Source: an uncultured Lysobacterales bacterium | Lineage (GTDB): Bacteria; Pseudomonadota; Gammaproteobacteria; Xanthomonadales; Xanthomonadaceae | DNA length: 51,232 bases | NCBI GenBank assembly: GCA_946886865.1 | Contig: CAMPJI010000008.1 | Coordinates: 1 to 51,232, forward strand | Reading direction: 5' to 3' | Shown here: positions 42,672 through 49,671 of the stretch, piece after piece | How the letters are laid out: every line of letters begins with the position of its first letter | Position numbering within the stretch: the first letter of the stretch is position 1 | Notes under the pieces: model-generated | Told to the model about the DNA's origin: nothing | The model's database searches: none | Seen by the model: the letters and a program-made list of their open reading frames with translations, nothing else | Translations under genes and position numbers: made by a program

Positions 42672-42938
42672 CTAGGGACGCTGCTCGTTGGCTGGCCTGG
42701 GCACCTTCTCGGTTGCGAGACTGCTACCGCAATGCTTGCACTTAGACGCATCCTTCTTGACGCGCTCGCTACAGTGCGGGCACTTCTTAGTTGCTGCTCT
42801 TGAGAACCCAAGCCCTACGAGGGCAAAAACTGGTGAGAGCATCAAGACGACTCCCGCCTCGCGAACAGCACCCATGGCAGAGTCGATCAGGCCAATGATC
42901 AAGCAGAAGATTGCTATGCCGTAGAAAAGCTTCCCCAT
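42672..42938 (-). CDS. Two-TM protein with C-terminal zinc ribbon
   Basis: 88 aa. Two membrane helices (residues ~3-20, L-F-Y-G-I-A-I-F-C-L-I-I-G-L-I, and ~30-48, V-V-L-M-L-S-P-V-F-A-L-V-G) are followed by a zinc-ribbon: K-K-C-P-H-C-S-E-R-V-K-K-D-A-S-K-C-K-H-C-G. Such ribbons often face the cytosol and bind zinc. AGGGGG sits 5 nt before the ATG. Base composition is lower than the surrounding core genes. Confidence 0.75.
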   Translation of the reverse strand: MGKLFYGIAIFCLIIGLIDSAMGAVREAGVVLMLSPVFALVGLGFSRAATKKCPHCSERVKKDASKCKHCGSSLATEKVPRPANEQRP

Positions 42939-43013
42939 CCGTCCCCCTAAATCGTTGAAGCGTGCCAACCTACCGAGCCAATTGGATCCAAACGCGTTCT
43001 ATCCATGGGCTAC

Positions 43014-43080
43014 GGAAGTAAACCTGACCCCTTTCGGTGGTCAGGCTTCGAGGCGCGTGCCCGAGGGTCGGAACCTCATG
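43014..43080. repeat. CTGACCCC element plus a single GAGG-CCTC unit
   Basis: 43014-43032 repeats the AAGTAAACCTGACCCC theme of the 42536 cluster. 43060-43080 repeats GAGGNTCGGAACCTCAT of 42574-42603. The same two elements in the same order at both sites suggest they form one composite repeat. Confidence 0.55.
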
Positions 43081-43150
43081 GGTGCGGCGCTGCGGGTCAG
43101 GCGACGCGAGATTTCTCTCGCCGCAGTTGCCCGTTCGGTTGTTCAAACCC

Positions 43151-43240
43151 CGTAGCACGGGTAAGGCCGCAGGCCGCACCCGGGATGGCCGCGATGGGAT
43201 GCATGACGACCCCGGGTGCGCTGCGCTTACCCGGGCTACG
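43151..43240. repeat. Inverted pair of REP elements (BIME-like)
   Basis: The left arm (43151-43185) reads CGTAGCACGGGTAAGGCCGC then AGGCCGCACCCGGG. The right arm (43211-43240) is the inverse family, reading GTAGCCCGGGTAAGCGCAGC then GCACCCGGG on the minus strand. A 25-nt spacer separates them. It lies a few nt after the AIPR gene stop, a usual position for such elements. Confidence 0.85.
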
Positions 43241-43244
43241 CTGG

Positions 43245-44951
43245 CTAAATCAGGCTGTCTACGTTTGACAAGATACTTCCAGTAAGCGGAGGTGACTTAA
43301 GGAGATCCCGTGAGATGTTTGGATCAGGAATCGCCACCTTGATCAGCCGATCCAGCTTGCCAAACCACTCTCCGTCATTTGCGGCGAATAGGTTATAGAG
43401 AGCTTCGTTCTTGCTAGAGCAGCCTAGATCCCTGTACTTATGCGCGCAGTATTTCGCCGCTGCCGTCATAACATGCCAACGCAACTTTGAATATCTGCCG
43501 TCGAATCGCTTATTTGAGGTCAGCATTCTCAAACGATAATGGCAGAAGCATGCTGTGTAGTAGTCTTCTTCGTGAGCCTGGCCTGAGAAAACATCATTCA
43601 GCAGCTCACCCGTAAGCCTATTAGGATAACGGCTCGACAAATCGGGCCGCATCATTACAATTGATGCGTAACATCGCGCCATTTCGCGAACGTCAAATAT
43701 TCGAACTGGCGCAATGTTCTCGGATGCGTACTGGCCGCGGCGTCTTTCGAAATAGATGCGGGTCGCCTCTCCAGCGCCACGCGCGTTGAAGTACTGCTCC
43801 AAGTCTCGCAAAACACCAAGAGTAGAAATGAACTGAGCATCTTCCACCTTGGACTGTCTGTTCGTTGCACGAACGATGTCATCAATGACTGCAGGCTCGT
43901 CCGCCTCGATTAGCTTCACCATCAGACTGACGGAGGGATCCACTTCGTCATCTAACGATATGAGCACGTTAGATGTCTGGCATCCATTGACGATTTGGAA
44001 GTCTCGAATGTAGATTTCTTGGCCGGCCGGCCTGACGCTCGATGCCACAATAGTTACGCCGTTGTTCATCAGGCCAAAACGAGCCTTCTTAGCATCGTCG
44101 CTCAAGGTGCCCGCAATCTCGGAATTAACATCGGCGTCAACTCCAAGGAAGTCTCTAACATTTTCTTCAAAGAGCTTCTTTCGGGGCGATCCGTTCTGAT
44201 CTTTCAGTATCGAGTCGATGAAGCTTCGCGCCGATACGGTGGCGACATACGCATTATTGATGTTCGGGACCGCAGGGAAGGGTGCGTAGCCCACAGTAGC
44301 AAGACGAGCCTCCATCGGTCCGTCTGCGGAATTCCACAAGCCATGAATGACCTCTCGATGCGCTTTCACTAGCGTTGTCGACTTCGAGTAGCCAAGGCGA
44401 CGGAGGGCTTCCTCCCCGATTTGAAAGGCAGCATTAATCTCCACCGCTTCCGTATCAGGTGCGGCGGTGAAAAAGTAGGCATCAATATTTGGGAGACCGC
44501 CCCTTATTCTCCCAATGTTATCGAAGAGCTTCCTGAACATCCCTTTGAAGCTTGCGAGATGTTGGCTATGCGGCTGTGCCGGCTCATCTGAGAGAAAATC
44601 GACAATAGCGGCTACAAACGAGTCGATTTCTTGCTTAGACCAAGAGGTCGAACGTTTTGCTTGCGTGAGAACAATAGTTGCGTCGTACTCACGCCGAGTC
44701 GTGCGAAAAATCTCGTCGAGCTCTTCTTCAGAAAAAACTGCCCGATCATCGAGAAAGAGCATCGCACCATCGATACCTGGATCTGCGCCTTCGTACACTA
44801 GGTCGCTGGCTTCTACACTATCGACCGAGTATTTAGAAAAGGCGCAGTAGTTAACAAACGATTCGAAGTTCTTTGCTTCGTCAAACGGCGGTTCGAAGTT
44901 CCTGCAGAAGGCGTCGAAGTACGATCTAGTTACAAGATGCATGAGGTCCAT
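43245..44951 (-). CDS. AIPR-family protein with N-terminal PD-(D/E)xK-like nuclease motif
   Basis: 568 aa. The central and C-terminal part (about 240-510) fits the AIPR (abortive infection phage resistance) family: G-L-M-N-N-G-V-T-I-V, I-R-D-F-Q-I-V-N-G-C-Q-T-S-N-V-L and V-R-A-T-N-R-Q-S. Near the N-terminus Glu30 (N-F-E-S-F), Asp61 (G-I-D-G) and Q-A-K (97-99) give a PD-(D/E)xK arrangement of the Q-x-K kind. The gene is clearly AT-richer than the flanking core genes and lies among REP elements, indicating horizontal transfer. No methylase or partner toxin is adjacent. ATG 44951 is used; ATG 44942 is possible and neither has a good ribosome site. Confidence 0.85.
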   Translation of the reverse strand: MDLMHLVTRSYFDAFCRNFEPPFDEAKNFESFVNYCAFSKYSVDSVEASDLVYEGADPGIDGAMLFLDDRAVFSEEELDEIFRTTRREYDATIVLTQAKRSTSWSKQEIDSFVAAIVDFLSDEPAQPHSQHLASFKGMFRKLFDNIGRIRGGLPNIDAYFFTAAPDTEAVEINAAFQIGEEALRRLGYSKSTTLVKAHREVIHGLWNSADGPMEARLATVGYAPFPAVPNINNAYVATVSARSFIDSILKDQNGSPRKKLFEENVRDFLGVDADVNSEIAGTLSDDAKKARFGLMNNGVTIVASSVRPAGQEIYIRDFQIVNGCQTSNVLISLDDEVDPSVSLMVKLIEADEPAVIDDIVRATNRQSKVEDAQFISTLGVLRDLEQYFNARGAGEATRIYFERRRGQYASENIAPVRIFDVREMARCYASIVMMRPDLSSRYPNRLTGELLNDVFSGQAHEEDYYTACFCHYRLRMLTSNKRFDGRYSKLRWHVMTAAAKYCAHKYRDLGCSSKNEALYNLFAANDGEWFGKLDRLIKVAIPDPNISRDLLKSPPLTGSILSNVDSLI

Positions 44952-45024
44952 CCCAAAGGAAGCCAGGCAGCAAGGTCGCTCAAAGAGGCAAGGTGACTAC
45001 CGGGCCTCGTCAATTAGAACTACC

Positions 45025-45849
45025 TCACCCGCACTTCGAATACCCACAATTCAGGCAAGTAGCACACCCATCCATCACCACCACCGCCTTGGTGCTGCAC
45101 TTGTGGCACATGGTGGCGCTGGGCGGGAAGGCGACGCCGCCGTCGCCGGTGACTTCCACGTCCTCGCGGCGCGCGTCGGCGCGGACCTTGGGCTCGGGGA
45201 ACAGCTCGCCGCTGGCGTCGTCGCCAGCCGGGACGCCTACGTCAGAGTTTTTTTTTGAGTCGAGCGCGGCGAACGCGGCGCGCTTCTCGGCGATCAGCGC
45301 GCGCTGGGCATCGGACATCTCGGGGTCGTGCATCAGGCCGATGGACTTGAGGTGGTCCTCGACGATGCTGCCCAGCTCGGCCACCAGCGACGGCATGTAC
45401 ACGCCGCCGGCCTTGAAGTAGCCGCCCTTGGGGTCGAACACGGCCTTCATCTCGTCGACCAGGAACGTGACGTCGCCGCCCTTGCGGAACACCGCGGACA
45501 TGATGCGCGTCAGGGCCACGATCCACTGGAAGTGGTCCATGTTCTTGGAGTTGATGAAGATCTCGAACGGGCGGCGGTGCTCGTGTTCGCTGCCGGCGTT
45601 GAGCACGATGTCGTTGATGGTCACGTACAGCGCGTGCTCGAACAGCGGCGACTTGATCTTGTAGGTGGAGCCGATCAGCACCTCGGGGCGCTCGATCTTC
45701 TCGTGCATCTGGATGACGTTGGCCGAGGGCATGGCAGCGGCTTCGGCGGCCTGGCGGGTCACGGCCTCGGCGTGGGCGGCCTGCTTGGCGCGCTCTTCCG
45801 GGGTGACGACGCTGTAGCCCTTGATTTTCTTGTCGATCTTGACGGCCAT
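45025..45849 (-). CDS. nrdJb: NrdJb, small component of split class II ribonucleotide reductase
   Basis: 274 aa. It matches the TSCPD-domain partner of NrdJa, as in Pseudomonas aeruginosa. The TSCPD-like core (about 50-195) has E-V-L-I-G-S-T-Y-K-I-K-S-P, A-L-Y-V-T-I-N-D and F-R-K-G-G-D-V. An acidic linker leads to a C-terminal Cys cluster: M-C-H-K-C-S-T-K and C-A-T-C-L-N-C-G-Y-S-K-C, probably the zinc/redox tail that re-reduces the active site. An A9 run encodes K199-K200-N201 at the core-linker junction. It is separated from nrdJa by the H1-like gene, all on the minus strand. AGGAG precedes the ATG. Confidence 0.88.
   Translation of the reverse strand: MAVKIDKKIKGYSVVTPEERAKQAAHAEAVTRQAAEAAAMPSANVIQMHEKIERPEVLIGSTYKIKSPLFEHALYVTINDIVLNAGSEHEHRRPFEIFINSKNMDHFQWIVALTRIMSAVFRKGGDVTFLVDEMKAVFDPKGGYFKAGGVYMPSLVAELGSIVEDHLKSIGLMHDPEMSDAQRALIAEKRAAFAALDSKKNSDVGVPAGDDASGELFPEPKVRADARREDVEVTGDGGVAFPPSATMCHKCSTKAVVVMDGCATCLNCGYSKCG
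45248..45256 (-). other. A9 slippery tract inside nrdJb
   Basis: On the minus strand the codons are TCA AAA AAA AAC TCT GAC, so A-AAA-AAC is an in-frame -1 slippery heptamer and the nine A residues favour polymerase slippage. A -1 shift or one extra A gives S-K-K-K-L then TGA. One A less gives S-K-K-T-L-T then TAG. Either event makes a protein of about 202-204 residues without the Cys-rich tail. Confidence 0.55.
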
Positions 45850-45919
45850 CGGCCCTGCTCCTGATGCGGTAGTGCGATGCGGTGTGGTGGTGCGTGCTGC
45901 GGTCCGGGGCCGACCCGGG

Positions 45920-45948
45920 CCGCCCTCCCCGGCGTGCGGGGAGGGCGG
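45920..45948 (-). terminator. GC-rich hairpin after the H1-like gene
   Basis: CCGCCCTCCCC (45920-45930) pairs perfectly with GGGGAGGGCGG (45938-45948) over a 7-nt loop, 17 nt after the H1-like gene stop. No U-tract follows, so it may be a weak terminator or an mRNA 3'-end stabiliser between the H1-like gene and nrdJb. Confidence 0.5.
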
Positions 45949-45965
45949 GTGCTGCGGGTGGTGCG

Positions 45966-46706
45966 TCAGCTGGTGGCCGAGGCCGACTTGCGCGCGGTCT
46001 TGCGTGCGGCCGGACGCTTGGCGGCGGCCTTGCGGACCGGTGCCTTGGCGGCGGTCTTGCGCGGCGCGGCCTTCTTGGCGGTGGCCTTGCGGGCCGGTGC
46101 CTTCTTGCTCACGGCCTTCTTGCTGGCGACCTTCTTGCTTGCGGTCTTCTTGCTGGTCGCCTTCTTGGTGGCGGCCTTCTTCGCCGGTGCCTTGCGCGCG
46201 CGGGTGGCCGCAGCCTTCTTGGCGGCGGTCGAGCGCGTGGCGGCCTTCTTGGCGCGGGTGGCGGCGGCCTTCTTGCCGGCCGTCTTGCGCACGGCGGTCT
46301 TCTTCGCCGCGGCCGTCTTCTTGGCGGCCTTGGCGGTCGACTTGCGGGCCGAGGTCGCGGCCTTCTTGGTCGCCTTCTTGGCGGTCTTCTTCACCGTGCC
46401 GGCCTTGCGGGTGGCAACGCCCTTCTTGGCCGAAGCCTTCTTGGCGGTGGAGGCCTTCTTGGCGGCCGTCTTGCGCTTGAGCGTGCCGGCTTCCTTCTTG
46501 GCGTTGGCGCTGGCGGCGGCCAGCTTCTTCTTGGCGGTGCTGACCGCCTTCTTGGCGGCCTTGCGTGCGTTCTTGGCGGTCTTCTGGGCCGACTTCACCG
46601 CACCTTCGGCGGTGCTGGCGATGACGCCGCCCACGTTGATGGCGGTTTCTTTGACGTTCTCGGCGGCCTGAGACAGGGACGCCGTCACTCCATTGCCGTT
46701 GCTCAT
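45966..46706 (-). CDS. Histone H1-like (HC2/AlgP-type) Lys/Ala-rich protein
   Basis: 246 aa. The N-terminal ~45 residues are ordinary (L-S-Q-A-A-E-N-V-K-E-T-A-I-N-V-G-G-V-I). The rest is Lys/Ala/Thr/Arg-rich repeats such as A-A-K-K-A-A-A-T-R, S-K-K-T-A-S-K-K and K-K-A-P-A-R-K-A-T, resembling the C-terminal tail of eukaryotic H1 and bacterial HC2/AlgP proteins. It probably binds and compacts DNA. AGGAGG lies just before the ATG. It lies between nrdJa and nrdJb. Repeat numbers may vary between strains. Confidence 0.9.
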   Translation of the reverse strand: MSNGNGVTASLSQAAENVKETAINVGGVIASTAEGAVKSAQKTAKNARKAAKKAVSTAKKKLAAASANAKKEAGTLKRKTAAKKASTAKKASAKKGVATRKAGTVKKTAKKATKKAATSARKSTAKAAKKTAAAKKTAVRKTAGKKAAATRAKKAATRSTAAKKAAATRARKAPAKKAATKKATSKKTASKKVASKKAVSKKAPARKATAKKAAPRKTAAKAPVRKAAAKRPAARKTARKSASATS

Positions 46707-46932
46707 GTGCCCTCCTGCGGGCGTATTAAGTGGCGTTGCAATAGTGGAGGTTGTTTCCACGGAGCGATGCTATACCTGCTTCGTGCGCAAAACACAGTGA
46801 ATCGATAACGACATCGACCGCCTGCAAGCCTTGCCGCACGGGCCGTTGAGGTGTCCGCCGACCCCGGCCAGGGTCGGCGCGGGACGGCACGCCCGTCCCC
46901 GCCGGGGTGCGCCGCGCGCGGCGCGGCGCCCA

Positions 46933-49083
46933 TCAGAACTTGCCGTAGTAGCCCTCTTTGAGCGCGTCGAACAGGTTGGCGGCGGTGTGCATTTCGCCGT
47001 CGTATTCGATCTGCTCGTTGCCCTTGACCTCCACCACCTGGCCGTCGTCCAGCTCGAAGCGGTAGGTGGTGTTTTCCAGGTCCGCCTCCTTGACCAGCAC
47101 GCCCTGGAAGGCGGCCGGGTTGAAGCGGAACGTGGTGCAGCCCTTCAGGCCCTGCGCGTGGGCGTAGGTGTAGATGTCCTTGAAGTCCTCGTACGGGTAG
47201 TCGGTCGGGACGTTGGCGGTCTTGGAGATGGAGCTGTCGACCCACTTCTGCGCGGCGGCCTGCACGTCCACGTGCGCCTTGGGGGTGATGTCGTCGGCGC
47301 TGATGAAGTAGTCGGGCAGCTTGGCGGCGGCGTCATCGGAGAACGGCATCGCCTTGGGGTTGACCAGCTCGCGGTAGGCCAGCAGCTCGAACGAGAAGAC
47401 GTCGACCTTTTCCTTGGACTTCTTGCCTTCGCGGATCACGTTGCGGCTGTAGTGGTGCGCGAAGGACGGCTCGATGCCGTTGGACGCGTTGTTGGCCAGC
47501 GACAGCGAAATGGTGCCGGTCGGCGCGATGGAGCTGTGGTGGGTGAAGCGCGCGCCGGTCTCGGCCAGCTCGGCGGCCAGCTCGGGGGCGGCCTCGGCCA
47601 CGCGCTGCATGTAGCGCGAGTACCTGGCGTGCAGCACGCGGCCCTTGATGGACTGGCCGATCTTCCAGCCGTCCTTCTTCATCTCCGGGCGCTTGCGCAG
47701 CATCTCGGCGGTGACGTCGAAGTCCTCGTCCATGATCGGCGCGGGGCCCTTTTCCTTCGCCAGCGCCAGGCCGGTTTCCCAGCCGGCGATCGCCATCTCG
47801 CGGGCGATGCGCTCGGTGAACTCGCAGGACGGCGCCTCGCCGTACTTCATGCGCAGCATGGTCAGCGTGCTGCCCAGGCCGAGGAAGCCCATGCCGTGGC
47901 GGCGCTTGCGCAGGATCTCGGCGCGCTGCTGCTCCAGCGGCAGGCCGTTGACCTCCACCACGTTGTCGAGCATGCGGGTGAACACGCGCACGACTTCCCT
48001 GTACTCGTCCCAGTCGAACTCGGCCTTGTCGGTGAACGCGTTGCGCACGAACTTGGTGAGGTTGACCGAGCCCAGCAGGCACGCGCCGTACGGCGGCAGC
48101 GGCTGCTCGCCGCACGGGTTGGTGGCGCGGATGGTCTCGCACCACCAGTTGTTGTTCATCTCGTTGACGCGGTCGATCAGGATGAAGCCCGGCTCGGCGT
48201 AGTCGTACGTCGAGACCATGATCATGTCCCACAGGTGGCGGGCGCGGATGTGGCCGTAGATCCGGCAGGCGACCAGGCCGTCGTCGCGGGTGACGTAGTT
48301 CTTGGTCGTGGGCCATTCGCGCCAGACGACCGTGGCGGCGTCGTCCAGGTCGACGTCGCCCTTTTCCTTGATGTTGATCGGGAACACCATCGGCCAGTCG
48401 GCGTCGGTCTCGACCGCCTCCATGAAGCCGTCGGTGATCAGCAGCGACAGGTTGAACTGGCGCAGCCGGCCGTCCTCGCGCTTGGCGCGGATGAAGTCCT
48501 TCACGTCCGGGTGCGACACGTCGAACGTGCCCATCTGCGCGCCGCGGCGGCCACCGGCCGAGGACACGGTGAAGCACATCTTGTCGTAGATATCCATGAA
48601 GGACATCGGGCCGGACGTGTACGCACCGGCGCCGGCGACGAACGCGCCACGCGGGCGCAGCGTGCTGAACTCGTAGCCGATGCCGCAGCCGGCCTTGAGC
48701 GTCAGGCCGGCCTCGTGGACCTTGTCCAGGATGCCGTCCATCGAATCTTCGATCGTGCCCGACACGGTGCAGTTGATCGTGGACGTGGCCGGCTTGTGCG
48801 CCAGCGCGCCGGCGTTGGAGGTGATGCGGCCGGCGGGGATCGCACCGCGGCGCAGCGCCCAGGTGAAGCGCTCCATCCAGTACTGCTGCAGCTCGGCGGT
48901 GGGCTCGGCTTCGGACAGGGCCTTGGCGACGCGGCGGTAGGTGGCGTCGATGTCGGCGTCCACGGCCTCGCCGGTCTTGGTCTTCAGGCGGTACTTCTTG
49001 TCCCAGATATCCAGGGACGCGGGCTGCAACGCGATCTCCCTGTCCACTGCCTTCTTGACCGCCTCGAGGCGCACCGTGCTCAT
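46933..49083 (-). CDS. nrdJ: Adenosylcobalamin-dependent ribonucleotide reductase, NrdJa
   Basis: 716 aa catalytic subunit of class II ribonucleotide reductase, making deoxyribonucleotides with a B12-generated thiyl radical. Key residues are Cys105 (T-I-N-C-T-V-S), the radical Cys324 and Glu326 (T-N-P-C-G-E-Q) and Cys335 (P-P-Y-G-A-C). G-C-G-I-G-Y-E-F-S and G-R-R-G-A-Q-M-G mark the barrel. It ends E-G-Y-Y-G-K-F without a Cys-rich tail, which NrdJb supplies. ATG 49083 follows GGGAG. A promoter and NrdR-type palindrome lie 280-340 nt upstream. The downstream neighbour is the H1-like gene. Confidence 0.95.
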   Translation of the reverse strand: MSTVRLEAVKKAVDREIALQPASLDIWDKKYRLKTKTGEAVDADIDATYRRVAKALSEAEPTAELQQYWMERFTWALRRGAIPAGRITSNAGALAHKPATSTINCTVSGTIEDSMDGILDKVHEAGLTLKAGCGIGYEFSTLRPRGAFVAGAGAYTSGPMSFMDIYDKMCFTVSSAGGRRGAQMGTFDVSHPDVKDFIRAKREDGRLRQFNLSLLITDGFMEAVETDADWPMVFPINIKEKGDVDLDDAATVVWREWPTTKNYVTRDDGLVACRIYGHIRARHLWDMIMVSTYDYAEPGFILIDRVNEMNNNWWCETIRATNPCGEQPLPPYGACLLGSVNLTKFVRNAFTDKAEFDWDEYREVVRVFTRMLDNVVEVNGLPLEQQRAEILRKRRHGMGFLGLGSTLTMLRMKYGEAPSCEFTERIAREMAIAGWETGLALAKEKGPAPIMDEDFDVTAEMLRKRPEMKKDGWKIGQSIKGRVLHARYSRYMQRVAEAAPELAAELAETGARFTHHSSIAPTGTISLSLANNASNGIEPSFAHHYSRNVIREGKKSKEKVDVFSFELLAYRELVNPKAMPFSDDAAAKLPDYFISADDITPKAHVDVQAAAQKWVDSSISKTANVPTDYPYEDFKDIYTYAHAQGLKGCTTFRFNPAAFQGVLVKEADLENTTYRFELDDGQVVEVKGNEQIEYDGEMHTAANLFDALKEGYYGKF

Positions 49084-49360
49084 GCTTGTCCTGTCTCCCG
49101 TTGGGGCCCGGTCGGCTGGGGCGCCGGGCCTGGTTGTTCTGTCTTCGTGTTGTGTCGCCCGCCCGCGGCACGCGCGACGCGCATGCCCGCGCCGCGCTGT
49201 CGCGTCGCGTGGAATCGGTGTTGTCGTTGCGCCTGTGGCCCTGTCTGCCCCCGTGCCGCGCCACGTCCCCCGTGGCACCTGACGTTCGTGACTGCCATCG
49301 CCCGGAACGCCTTCAAACTGTTGGGAAAACCCTTCAGCTTGGGCCGTTTCCGATCCATGG
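49084..49360 (-). other. Long 5' leader of nrdJa
   Basis: 277 nt lie between the NrdR-like box and the nrdJa start. On the minus strand a frame of about 90 codons (starting M-D-R-K-R-P-K-L-K-G-F-P-N at 49358) fills it and ends in a TGA that overlaps the nrdJa ATG. A cobalamin riboswitch was looked for because the enzyme uses B12, but no recognisable B12-box was found. The leader could contain regulatory structure or a coupled uORF. Confidence 0.35.
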
Positions 49361-49376
49361 ACACAAGATGTTGTGT
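49361..49376. promoter_or_regulatory. nrdR box: NrdR-box-like palindrome
   Basis: ACACAAGATGTTGTGT is an inverted repeat of ACACAA and TTGTGT around GATG; the symmetry extends to GGACACAA/TTGTGTCC. It resembles NrdR boxes (consensus ACACWATATWTTGTGT-like). It overlaps the expected transcription start of nrdJa, so NrdR could repress it. NrdR sites are often paired and a second copy was not seen. Confidence 0.7.
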
Positions 49377-49391
49377 CCGAGACGAGCGGCC

Positions 49392-49420
49392 AAACTACGC
49401 CCGGGTCGGGGGGCTGTCAA
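49392..49420 (-). promoter_or_regulatory. Sigma-70 promoter of nrdJa
   Basis: On the minus strand TTGACA (49415-49420) is a perfect -35, followed 17 nt later by TAGTTT (49392-49397) as a -10 with 3 of 6 consensus matches. The predicted start lies just before the NrdR-like box. Reads toward nrdJa. Confidence 0.65.
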
Positions 49421-49671
49421 CGGTTTTTTCCACGCCGCGCACACCGTGCGCCATGACCACCGGCGGGCGACATCGCGGTGCCGCGCGCGCACGCTGCAAC
49501 GGGTTTAAGAGGTGCGGACGGCGGCGACCGCGTGCATGCCCCGCCGGGCGGCGGGCCGGTTTCATGGCCGATTTACCCGGCGTGGCCGAAACTGAACGGC
49601 CCCGGCCGACCACCCGCCCGCGGGGCGCCCGCTCCAGACCTTCCGACGCCAGCCCTTCCGACGAGAGACCC

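Larger units (their letters stand above)
42939..43244. other. Repeat-filled intergenic region
   Basis: 306 nt between the zinc-ribbon gene and the AIPR gene stop. Most of it is repeat: GGAAGTAAACCTGACCCCT at 43014-43032, a GAGGGTCGGAACCTCATG unit at 43060-43080 and an inverted REP pair at 43151-43240. No gene is supported here. Confidence 0.6.

Noticed and set aside
43245..45849. AIPR gene and nrdJb as one functional operon
   Set aside because: They share strand with a 73-nt gap, but base composition differs sharply and the AIPR start lacks coupling signals; chance adjacency at an island edge is more likely.
45966..46706. Lys/Ala repeats as a CRISPR or DNA minisatellite
   Set aside because: The repetition is at protein level with variable codons; there are no uniform repeats or spacers, and the frame has a strong ribosome site.
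46857..46878. GCCGACCC/GGGTCGGC hairpin downstream of nrdJa as a terminator
   Set aside because: The stem is only 8 bp without U-tract in a GC-rich spacer, so it was not called.
49084..49360. Cobalamin riboswitch in front of the B12-dependent reductase
   Set aside because: The leader was read on the minus strand for a B12-box-like AGYCAGNNGACCTGCC element and none was found. An Infernal search would settle it.
46831..49671. Long plus-strand frame extending the protease upstream across nrdJa
   Set aside because: The real protease begins with a signal peptide at 49672. The upstream part is antisense to nrdJa and is a composition artefact.
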